This document shows positions 14,072-20,248 of a stretch of 20,248 nt of DNA, piece after piece (the first letter of the stretch is position 1; each line of letters opens with the position of its first letter). This stretch comes from Veillonellaceae bacterium (lineage in GTDB: Bacteria; Bacillota; Negativicutes; Veillonellales; Veillonellaceae). The position numbers and the translations under genes are program-made. The notes under the pieces are model-generated. The model ran no database searches. It was not told the DNA's origin and worked only from the letters and a program-made list of their open reading frames with translations. The stretch covers positions 1-20,248 of the forward strand of contig CAAFQR010000065.1 in assembly GCA_900765165.1 (NCBI GenBank). Reading direction: 5' to 3'.

Positions 14072-14871
14072 AACCTTTAGTTCTCATGCGCGGCGGTGGC
14101 GATATTGCTTCCGGCTGCGTGTACCGATTGCGACGGGCCGGTTATCCTGTCGTGATTAGTGAAATTGCAATTCCAACGATGATTCGCCGCGAAGTATGCT
14201 ATGGCAATGCCGTCCACCGTGGTGAAATGATTCTCGAGCGCTTTACGGCACGGCACATGTCCTTGGCGGATGCGGTGACGAGCCTACAACAAGGTGATGG
14301 GATTATCCCGGTGCTCACGGTTCCTTATGAGGAAATTTTAGCGACGTTAAAGCCGGATATTGTGGTAGACGCAATTATTGCGAAGCGCAATGTTGGCACT
14401 ACTATGGGTGATGCACCTTTAGTCATCGGCTGTGGTCCTGGCTTTACGGCCGGCGAAGACGTCCATGTAGTGGTGGAAACCATGCGTGGTCACACGTTGG
14501 GACGTTGTATTTATGAAGGCGCAGCGTTGCCGAATACGGGCATTCCCGGTAATGTAGGCGGTTACACCGTCGAACGGGTCATGCACTCACCCTGTGATGG
14601 GTTATTTACGGCAAAGCGCCATATTGGCGAAGAAGTGACTGCCGGTGAGGTAGTCGGGTATGTTAATGACGTACCTATTAAATCTAAAATTAACGGCATT
14701 TTACGCGGCATTTTAGCGAATGGTCTCATGGTGACCAAAGGCTTTAAGCTAGCCGACGTAGATGCTCGTTGCGAAGAGTTTCATTGTTTCACCATATCGG
14801 ACAAGGCGCTGGCTGTAGCCGGCGGCGTTATGGAAGCGATTGAAGCCTTTCGCGTATTTGGCTTGGATTAA
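14068..14871 (+). CDS. yqeB: selenium-dependent molybdenum hydroxylase maturation protein YqeB
   Basis: A 267-residue YqeB-family protein. It opens with a nucleotide-binding-like RGGGDIASG at residues 8-16, followed by SEIAIPTMIRREVCYGNAV and DAIIAKRN at 101-108, then GCGPGFTAGEDVHVVVETMR at 121-140. The C-terminal part (about 173-235) has the Pro-Cys-Asp-Gly and Gly-spaced pattern of a small biotinyl/lipoyl-like barrel. YqeB is a phylogenetic marker of the labile-selenium molybdenum hydroxylase trait and is found with SelD in genomes lacking other selenium uses; its chemistry is not known. The ATG overlaps the MocA stop by four bases; a GTG start at 14056 is less likely. Confidence 0.9.
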   Translation: MKPLVLMRGGGDIASGCVYRLRRAGYPVVISEIAIPTMIRREVCYGNAVHRGEMILERFTARHMSLADAVTSLQQGDGIIPVLTVPYEEILATLKPDIVVDAIIAKRNVGTTMGDAPLVIGCGPGFTAGEDVHVVVETMRGHTLGRCIYEGAALPNTGIPGNVGGYTVERVMHSPCDGLFTAKRHIGEEVTAGEVVGYVNDVPIKSKINGILRGILANGLMVTKGFKLADVDARCEEFHCFTISDKALAVAGGVMEAIEAFRVFGLD

Positions 14872-14886
14872 ATTGAGGAGTCGACT

Positions 14887-15612
14887 ATGAGCTTGTATGA
14901 TGTAATGGCAAAACAATTGGAGCAGGACCGTACAGCGTTTGTAGTAACGGTACTGTCCGGACCGCGAAGCGGTGATAAGGTAGTGTATAGTGGCGACGGC
15001 GATGTTTTATACGGTGATTCGATTGATGGCTTTACCGTAGATAAATCAAAAGCCAATCAGGTCCTAAATATTGGATCCATGGAATGCTTTGTGCAGCCCG
15101 TTGAAAAGGATCCGGAGGTCCTCGTACTTGGTGCCGGCCATGTGAGCCGTTGCATTGCAGACCTGTTGTTATTTGTAGGCTGCCACGTTACGGTAGTCGA
15201 TGACCGAGCCGAATATTTGCGCCCTGATTTCTTTGATGAACGAGTAAAGCGCATTTGCATTGACTTTGGTACCTTGCAGGAAAATCTACCCCTCACTAAC
15301 TATAGTGGGATTATCATCGTAACCCGTGCTCATGAATACGATAGCCTGTGCCTCAACCAGTTGCGGCACTTGCTCCCTATGTACATGGGCGTTATGGGCA
15401 GTCACAAACGTATTTTCCACGCTTTTGAAGCGTTGAAAAACGATGGATGGACCCAAAATGAATTAGATCAGATTTACGGTCCTATTGGCCTTAACATCGG
15501 CGCTGAAACGCCGGAGGAAATCGCCATGTCCATCGTAAGTGAATATTTAGCAGTAACTCGTAGTAAAGCTGGCGGCTTTTTGTCGCAACGGAGGGATGGC
15601 AATGAAACGTGA
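14887..15612 (+). CDS. XdhC-family protein, Rossmann-domain half
   Basis: A 241-residue protein holding the XdhC C-terminal Rossmann domain: VLVLGAGHVSRCIADLL begins near residue 78, then VTVVDDRAEYL, VTRAHEYD, YMGVMGSHKR and GPIGLNIGAETPEEIAMSI. XdhC proteins bind molybdenum cofactor and insert it, usually after sulfuration, into xanthine dehydrogenase-type enzymes. The first 75 residues replace the usual XdhC N-terminal domain with a divergent beta-rich segment that lacks GS(S/T)PR. That domain is encoded separately by the next gene. TGAGGAG precedes the ATG well, 15 bases after yqeB. The two genes overlap by 11 bases, suggesting a paired complex. Confidence 0.87.
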   Translation: MSLYDVMAKQLEQDRTAFVVTVLSGPRSGDKVVYSGDGDVLYGDSIDGFTVDKSKANQVLNIGSMECFVQPVEKDPEVLVLGAGHVSRCIADLLLFVGCHVTVVDDRAEYLRPDFFDERVKRICIDFGTLQENLPLTNYSGIIIVTRAHEYDSLCLNQLRHLLPMYMGVMGSHKRIFHAFEALKNDGWTQNELDQIYGPIGLNIGAETPEEIAMSIVSEYLAVTRSKAGGFLSQRRDGNET

Positions 15613-15916
15613 GTTTATATGTTATTTAAAATCACATCCGGCAGCACCGTTGGCAGTGGCTACCATTTTGAAAACCGAAGGTTCTACGCCTCGTAAGGCA
15701 GGGACTACGATGATTGTCCATCCGGATGGTTCGATTTTTGGTACCATTGGCGGTGGTCGTGCGGAAAATGAAATTCGCTTAAGCGCTGTAGATGCACTGG
15801 AACACAAGGAAGCTTTCCGTCGCATTACCGTTGACCTCAACGATGATGTGGCTATGAAGGAAGGCATGGTGTGCGGTGGCAGTCTTGATGTTTGGATTGA
15901 AACGCAGAACGTGTAA
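15602..15916 (+). CDS. XdhC/CoxI-family protein, N-terminal-domain half
   Basis: A 104-residue protein that consists only of the XdhC/CoxI N-terminal domain: ATILKTEGSTPRKAGTTM, GTIGGGRAENEI and MVCGGSLDVWIE, the last with the conserved Cys. It is the complementary half to the preceding gene, in reversed order compared with ordinary one-chain XdhC. The ATG at 15602 lies seven bases after GGAGG (15590-15594); the longer frame starts at 15596, too close. It is the last gene of the hydroxylase operon and is followed by the terminator at 15968-16012. The likely role is cofactor delivery to the large subunit together with its partner. Confidence 0.88.
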   Translation: MKREFICYLKSHPAAPLAVATILKTEGSTPRKAGTTMIVHPDGSIFGTIGGGRAENEIRLSAVDALEHKEAFRRITVDLNDDVAMKEGMVCGGSLDVWIETQNV

Positions 15917-15936
15917 TATTTTCACCGCTTATCAGT

Positions 15937-15965
15937 TTTACAGCCTAGGAAAAATAAGGTAAAAT
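15937..15965 (+). promoter_or_regulatory. promoter candidate for the cdaA operon
   Basis: TTTACA (15937-15942) and TAAAAT (15960-15965) are separated by 17 bases. The predicted start near 15972 falls inside the left arm of the hydroxylase operon's terminator, so transcripts beginning here would lack part of that arm and should pass through it. Confidence 0.55.
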
Positions 15966-15967
15966 AA

Positions 15968-16012
15968 AAGGGTACACGCATTTATCATAGTGCGGTACCC
16001 TTCTTTGTTTTT
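15968..16012 (+). terminator. intrinsic terminator after the hydroxylase operon
   Basis: AAGGGTAC (15968-15975) pairs perfectly with GTACCCTT (15995-16002), extended inward by CGC/GCG with one bulged A and a 12-base loop. It is followed by CTTTGTTTTT. It lies 52 bases after the last hydroxylase gene and ends 23 bases before the cdaA ATG. Confidence 0.82.
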
Positions 16013-16035
16013 ACACTCGTAAGGAGTTGTTACAT

Positions 16036-16854
16036 ATGACACTGCAACTACAAGGGTTGCTGGAAACCTTTCGCGTAGGCGATTTAATCGATATTATATC
16101 GGTAGCGGTGCTGCTCTATTACATTTACAAGCAGATTAAAGACACGCGCGCCATGTCTTTGCTGAAAGGCCTTATTATCTTAGGTCTTATCAATGTTGTA
16201 AGCCGCTTCTTCGATCTTCATGTGGTTAGCTGGATTTTGCAGCAAGGCATGACGGTCTTATTGGTTGCCTTGCCGGTAGTGTTCCAGCCGGAATTGCGGC
16301 GAGCCTTGGAACGATTAGGGCGCGGCCGGTTACTAACGAAGTCACAGGACGTAAGCGCCTTAGAAATCGATAGCGTTGTCAACGAAGTGTTGGCGTCGGC
16401 TAAGGTGATGAGTCGCGATCGCATCGGTGCCCTCATCGTATTTGAACGCGAGGTAGGGCTTGGCGAAGTCATCGATACAGGCATTGAAATCGATGGCCGC
16501 GTATCGCGCGAACTATTGAATAACATTTTTATACCGAATACGCCGCTTCACGATGGGGCGGTAGTAATCCGCAACGGCCGTATTATGGCGGCAGCGTGCT
16601 TATTGCCGTTGACGCAGCAACGATCGCTCAGTACGGAGCTCGGCACGCGTCATCGTGCCGCTATCGGCCTTAGTGAACAAGGTGATGCGGTTATCCTCGT
16701 AGTCAGTGAAGAAACGGGGATTATATCCTATGCATACGGCGGTCATATTTATCGTGGCTTGTCGGAAGACCGGTTGCGCGAAGCATTGCGCACGTTCCTG
16801 GAACGGCCTAAATCACCGTTCATGTTTTTGCAGAAGTGGAGGGGTCAAAAATGA
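16036..16854 (+). CDS. cdaA: diadenylate cyclase CdaA
   Basis: A 272-residue membrane enzyme that condenses two ATP to the second messenger c-di-AMP, which controls potassium and osmolyte transport and wall balance. Three N-terminal membrane helices lie within residues about 16-82, followed by the DAC domain with GALIVFE at 131-137, the catalytic LHDGAVVI (D173-G-A175) and GTRHRAAIGLSE with R205-H-R207. Length fits the family. The ATG at 16036 is nine bases after AAGGAG (16021-16026); the in-frame TTG at 16027 directly abuts that site and is rejected. The stop overlaps the cdaR start as ATGA. First gene of the classic cdaA-cdaR-glmM group. Confidence 0.95.
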   Translation: MTLQLQGLLETFRVGDLIDIISVAVLLYYIYKQIKDTRAMSLLKGLIILGLINVVSRFFDLHVVSWILQQGMTVLLVALPVVFQPELRRALERLGRGRLLTKSQDVSALEIDSVVNEVLASAKVMSRDRIGALIVFEREVGLGEVIDTGIEIDGRVSRELLNNIFIPNTPLHDGAVVIRNGRIMAAACLLPLTQQRSLSTELGTRHRAAIGLSEQGDAVILVVSEETGIISYAYGGHIYRGLSEDRLREALRTFLERPKSPFMFLQKWRGQK

Positions 16855-17813
16855 TGCGATTCCTACACAATATTCAGGACAATTGGGTGGCTAAGGTATT
16901 GTCGCTGTTAGGCGCTATCTTGCTGTGGTTCTTCGTCATGAAGGAACAGAATCCAATTGTAGATGCGTCGTATACCGTACAGGTACACGTACAGAACCTG
17001 AATTCAAAATACGTGGTAGAAAATGTACCGTCGGAAGTGAAGGTGCATTTGCGTGGACCGCGTAACTCCATGTTGACCTTGGATCCTACAACGCTAAAAG
17101 CCTATGTGGATTTAGCCGAAGTAACCACTGGTCAGCAGAACGTTAAAATTCAGTTAATACCACCGTCCGGCATAGCCGTTGTGGACATGTCGCCGGATAA
17201 TGTGACCATCAATGTAGACGAGTACACCGTTAAGGAAATGCCTGTGGAGGTACAGCAAATTGGCAAGGTTCCCGATGATATAGCGGTTCGCGCCATTGCG
17301 ACGGTGCCGAAGGTAGTCTCCGTCAGCGGTGCTAAGCACTTTGTTGATTCCGTAGCGCATGTAGTGCTCAAGGTCAACATGTCGGATCGCCGCGCAAACT
17401 TTACGTCGTCCGGTATCATGGTAGCGCTTACAGCATCGGGTCAACCGGTAGATAATGTAACGGTTACGCCGCGTCAGGGTCAAGCACAGCTTGATTTGGA
17501 ACAGATTCGCTTTGAAAAAATGTTGCCCGTTACCGCTTCGATAATTGGTGCCGTGCCGGATGGCTATGTAGTGAGAGGCATTACGGTAGAGCCGCAACAG
17601 GTAACTGTCAATGGTAAGGAAAGCCTTGTGAAGGGCTTGACGGACATGAAGACCGTCGATATACCATTGAATGGACAAACAGCGCCTTTTGAAGGCGACT
17701 ATGATATCCTAACAAACGATGGCTACACGATTAATCCAGCTCGGGTACATGTAACAGTCGATATTAGGAAAAAGGGTTTAGGAGATAATAACAACAATGT
17801 TAAGGGTCATTAA
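16851..17813 (+). CDS. cdaR: YbbR-domain protein CdaR, regulator of CdaA
   Basis: A 320-residue protein with one N-terminal membrane helix (about residues 13-30, AKVLSLLGAILLWFFVM) and an outward-facing chain of YbbR repeats, each with a V..V.LRGP- or V.V.G-type beta motif, starting near residues 40, 120 and 205. Family members bind CdaA at the membrane and adjust its c-di-AMP output. GGAGGGG lies 6-7 bases before the ATG at 16851, which is preferred over an upstream in-frame ATG at 16836. The tail is Lys/Gly/Asn-rich (KKGLGDNNNNVKGH). The next gene starts 17 bases before its stop. Confidence 0.92.
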   Translation: MMRFLHNIQDNWVAKVLSLLGAILLWFFVMKEQNPIVDASYTVQVHVQNLNSKYVVENVPSEVKVHLRGPRNSMLTLDPTTLKAYVDLAEVTTGQQNVKIQLIPPSGIAVVDMSPDNVTINVDEYTVKEMPVEVQQIGKVPDDIAVRAIATVPKVVSVSGAKHFVDSVAHVVLKVNMSDRRANFTSSGIMVALTASGQPVDNVTVTPRQGQAQLDLEQIRFEKMLPVTASIIGAVPDGYVVRGITVEPQQVTVNGKESLVKGLTDMKTVDIPLNGQTAPFEGDYDILTNDGYTINPARVHVTVDIRKKGLGDNNNNVKGH

Positions 17814-19413
17814 TTTTCGCGTAGACGTAACAGTGAAGGATTCGCTGGAGCGTCGCTTGGAGCATAAATATCCATCGCTGAGAGGTCAAATCAAGGCGGT
17901 TCATGTCGTGCGCCGCGCCGTAGATGCGCGTAAAAAGCCACAAATTACCTTCGTATATACCTTATTCGTAGAGGTAGCCGATGAAGCCGCTGTGATGAAG
18001 CGTTTAGCCCGTGATAAAAACGTGAGCACCATGCAGCCGGAGTTACCGGAGCCTATCGTGCCCGGTGTGATGACGTTGCAGCATCGCCCCGTCGTGGTTG
18101 GCTTTGGACCGGCAGGCATGCTTGCTGCGTTCTATTTAGCTCGTGAAGGCTATCGGCCGTTGGTGCTCGAACGCGGTCAGGATGTTGACCAGCGTACCAG
18201 CGATGTAGAAAAGTTTTGGCAAACCGGTCAGTTTGATCCGGAGTCGAATGTACAGTTTGGTGAAGGCGGGGCCGGCACGTTCTCCGATGGGAAGCTGACG
18301 ACGCGCGTTACCCATCCGCGCCTGCATGAAATTGCTCAGTATTTCGTAGAGTTTGGCGCGCCGCAGGAAATCCTGTACAAGCATAAGCCGCACGTTGGTA
18401 CCGATGTGTTGCGAGGCATGGTTAAAGGCATGCGCCAGCAGATTATCGAGTGGGGCGGCGAGGTTCGCTTCGGTGCGAAGCTGACGGACTTGCGCATTGA
18501 AAACGGTCGCGTTCAGGCTGTTGAAATAAACAACACCGAATGGCTACCGGCGTCTGTCGTGCTCGTTGGCATTGGCCACAGCGCTCGTGATACGTATGAA
18601 ATGTTTTACAAGAAGCAAGTGGCTATGGAAGCCAAGCCTTTTGCTATTGGCGTGCGCATTGAACACGACCAGCATTTAATCGATTTATCCCAGTATGGGG
18701 TGGAACCGGCTGAATTGGGACTTGGCGCAGCAGAGTATTCTGTGGTATACCATGATAAGGAAACAGGTCGTACAGCCTATAGCTTCTGTATGTGTCCTGG
18801 TGGTCAGGTTGTGGCGTCCGCGTCGGAACGTGACCATGTGGTAACTAACGGCATGAGCTTGTATGCTCGTGACAGTGGTGTTGCGAACAGCGCTATGGTA
18901 GTTACCGTAGGACCGGATGATTTCGGTGACCATCCGCTGGCCGGCATGGCTTTCCAGCGCGAATGGGAAGCGAAGGCTTACGAGCTTGGTGGTCGCACCT
19001 ACAAGGCGCCCATTCAGACCGTTGGTGATTTCTTGGCAGGCAAAGCGGGTAGTTTACCGGATAAAGCTTGCTATACCTATCAGCCCGGTGTCGTGCCTGC
19101 TGATTTGCATGATTGTTTACCGCCCTATGTAACGGCGGTTATGGAACGAGCGTTGCCGTATTTCGGTCGACGTATTCGTGGTTTTGATGATCCCGCCGTG
19201 TGTATGACCGGTGTGGAAACGCGCACATCTTCGCCGCTACGCATTCTGCGCACTGACGACCGTGTGTCGCCTACTATCGAAGGCTTATATCCAATGGGTG
19301 AAGGAGCCGGTTATGCCGGCGGCATTATGAGTGCTGCCTTAGACGGTGCAGAAACGGCAATACGCATTATTTCGGAATATAAACCGATTACCATGACGGA
19401 AGGAGCATATTAA
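17797..19413 (+). CDS. COG2509-type FAD-dependent dehydrogenase of unknown substrate
   Basis: A 538-residue flavoprotein. An N-terminal alpha/beta domain of about 90 residues precedes the FAD-binding Rossmann loop VVVGFGPAGMLAAFYLA (GFGPAG at 102-107) with the acidic end LVLERG near 122-127. NVQFGEGGAGTFSDGKL (151-167), a Cys-containing FCMCPGG segment, CMTGVETRTSSPLR and YPMGEGAGYAGGIMS follow; these are the signatures of this uncharacterised family. The reaction is not known. The gene overlaps cdaR by 17 bases and its stop overlaps the glmM ATG by one base (TAATG), so it is firmly part of the cdaA-cdaR-glmM transcript. The binding site GGAG is 12 bases from the ATG, somewhat far. Confidence 0.88.
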   Translation: MLRVINFRVDVTVKDSLERRLEHKYPSLRGQIKAVHVVRRAVDARKKPQITFVYTLFVEVADEAAVMKRLARDKNVSTMQPELPEPIVPGVMTLQHRPVVVGFGPAGMLAAFYLAREGYRPLVLERGQDVDQRTSDVEKFWQTGQFDPESNVQFGEGGAGTFSDGKLTTRVTHPRLHEIAQYFVEFGAPQEILYKHKPHVGTDVLRGMVKGMRQQIIEWGGEVRFGAKLTDLRIENGRVQAVEINNTEWLPASVVLVGIGHSARDTYEMFYKKQVAMEAKPFAIGVRIEHDQHLIDLSQYGVEPAELGLGAAEYSVVYHDKETGRTAYSFCMCPGGQVVASASERDHVVTNGMSLYARDSGVANSAMVVTVGPDDFGDHPLAGMAFQREWEAKAYELGGRTYKAPIQTVGDFLAGKAGSLPDKACYTYQPGVVPADLHDCLPPYVTAVMERALPYFGRRIRGFDDPAVCMTGVETRTSSPLRILRTDDRVSPTIEGLYPMGEGAGYAGGIMSAALDGAETAIRIISEYKPITMTEGAY

Positions 19414-20248
19414 TGGCTAGGTTATTTGGAACGGACGGGGTCCGCGGTGTGGTTAATGAATTCTTGACGCCGGAGCTGGCGTATCATTTGGGTCGTGCAG
19501 CAGCTGCGTATTTTGGGGCACGTAAAAAACGACCGGTATTCTTGATTGGTCGCGATACACGTATTTCCGGTGCTATGCTGGAAAGTGCTTTGGCAGCCGG
19601 CATTTGCTCGGTTGGCGGTGATGTTATTATCGCTGGCGTTATTCCGACGCCGGGCGTGGCGTACCTCGTAAAACAGCACGGCTGGGAAGCCGGAGTTGTT
19701 ATTTCAGCTTCGCACAACAAATTCTCCGACAACGGCATTAAGTTCTTCGACAACCAAGGCTTCAAATTGCCGGACGCTGTAGAAGACGAATTGGAAGAAT
19801 TGTGCCGCCGCAGCGGTGAAAACGAATTGAACCGTCCTACCGGTGCTGATATTGGCCGCATTGTGTACAACGATGACTTGGCTCATGAATATGCGCGCTT
19901 CGTTGAATCTACAGTAGATACATCTTTGGAAGGCTTAACCATCGTATACGATGGTGCTAATGGTGCCGCTTCTGTTGTGGGTCCTGAAGTACTTCGTACC
20001 TTAGGTGTTAACGTGATTCCTATTAATGTAGATCCGGACGGCATTAATATCAACGAAAACGCTGGCTCCACCCACATGGAAGGCCTTCGCGAAGCAGTTA
20101 AGAAATACGGCGCTGACGCCGGTATTGCTAACGATGGTGACGCTGACCGTTGCCTCTTTACCGATGAAAACGGCAATGACCTTGATGGCGACCAGATTAT
20201 GCTCTTGTGCGCTCGTCATTTGAAGGAACAGGGCCGTTTGGCTAAGAA
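19413..20248 (+). CDS. glmM: phosphoglucosamine mutase GlmM (3' partial)
   Basis: The first 278 residues of GlmM, cut by the window edge; the full protein is about 450. It converts glucosamine-6-phosphate to glucosamine-1-phosphate for UDP-GlcNAc, a wall and outer-envelope precursor. The start MARLFGTDGVRGVVN is typical, S100 in VISASHNK is the phosphoserine position, and the metal loop is ANDGDADRC. The Pro that usually follows SASHN is Lys here. AAGGAG precedes the ATG at 19413 by eight bases, and the ATG shares one base with the upstream stop. Known physical and regulatory links between CdaA, CdaR and GlmM in Bacillota fit this arrangement. Confidence 0.95.
   Translation, partial: MARLFGTDGVRGVVNEFLTPELAYHLGRAAAAYFGARKKRPVFLIGRDTRISGAMLESALAAGICSVGGDVIIAGVIPTPGVAYLVKQHGWEAGVVISASHNKFSDNGIKFFDNQGFKLPDAVEDELEELCRRSGENELNRPTGADIGRIVYNDDLAHEYARFVESTVDTSLEGLTIVYDGANGAASVVGPEVLRTLGVNVIPINVDPDGININENAGSTHMEGLREAVKKYGADAGIANDGDADRCLFTDENGNDLDGDQIMLLCARHLKEQGRLAK

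Noticed and set aside
17154..17678. 174-codon open frame on the minus strand inside cdaR
   Set aside because: Its composition (rich in Arg, His, Tyr) is what the complement of a coding strand gives; no ribosome site, promoter or known motif.
1..20248. Mobile elements, phage genes, CRISPR arrays, tRNA or rRNA
   Set aside because: No transposase, integrase, repeat-spacer pattern, or RNA gene signature was seen on either strand.

Overview
The window comes from a bacterial chromosome of roughly balanced base composition. Gene content points to the Bacillota, most plausibly a Negativicute (Veillonellaceae/Selenomonadales-like). The signs are strong AAGGAGG-type ribosome binding sites, TGnTATAAT extended -10 promoters, the cdaA-ybbR-glmM gene order, a secreted D,D-carboxypeptidase without the usual membrane-anchoring C-terminal domain, and an anaerobe-type selenium/molybdenum hydroxylase locus. 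The genus is not determined.

Layout. (1) 1-717: the 3' part of a RibD_C/dihydrofolate-reductase-like gene, ending at a terminator shared with a convergent pair. (2) 791-3110, minus strand: pepD followed 4 bases later by a FliB-family Cys-rich protein. (3) 3287-4267, plus: cytoplasmic L-asparaginase, divergent from pepD. (4) 4333-5046, minus: CbiZ, a corrinoid-salvage amidohydrolase, with a clear TTGTCA-17-TATAAT promoter. (5) 5253-7953, plus: an operon of an MscS-type channel, a D-Ala-D-Ala carboxypeptidase and a YfbR-like HD nucleotidase. (6) 7903-8814, minus: QueG, overlapping the nucleotidase gene tail to tail by 51 bp. (7) 9057-15916, plus: a seven-gene operon for a molybdenum hydroxylase. 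It encodes FAD, 2Fe-2S and molybdopterin subunits, then YqeC, MocA, YqeB and two XdhC-type proteins. (8) 16036-end, plus: cdaA, cdaR, a COG2509-type FAD protein and glmM (cut by the window edge).

The most distinctive system is the 6.9 kb operon. YqeB and YqeC are the marker proteins of selenium-dependent molybdenum hydroxylases, where selenium is a labile part of the molybdenum site and not selenocysteine. Their presence beside a three-subunit hydroxylase, MocA and split XdhC proteins predicts a selenium-dependent hydroxylase of unknown substrate and a selD elsewhere in the genome. This is a rare but described trait; the substrate, the inverted two-gene form of XdhC and the repeat-rich leader are the less-described parts. 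The last operon couples c-di-AMP synthesis and its regulator to cell-wall precursor synthesis (glmM), with an uncharacterised FAD protein inserted between them.

No tRNA, rRNA, insertion sequence, CRISPR array or phage gene was seen, and no gene-free stretch exceeds 300 bases; the largest is 8815-9056. Start codons in several places were moved downstream from the longest frame on the basis of ribosome binding site spacing.
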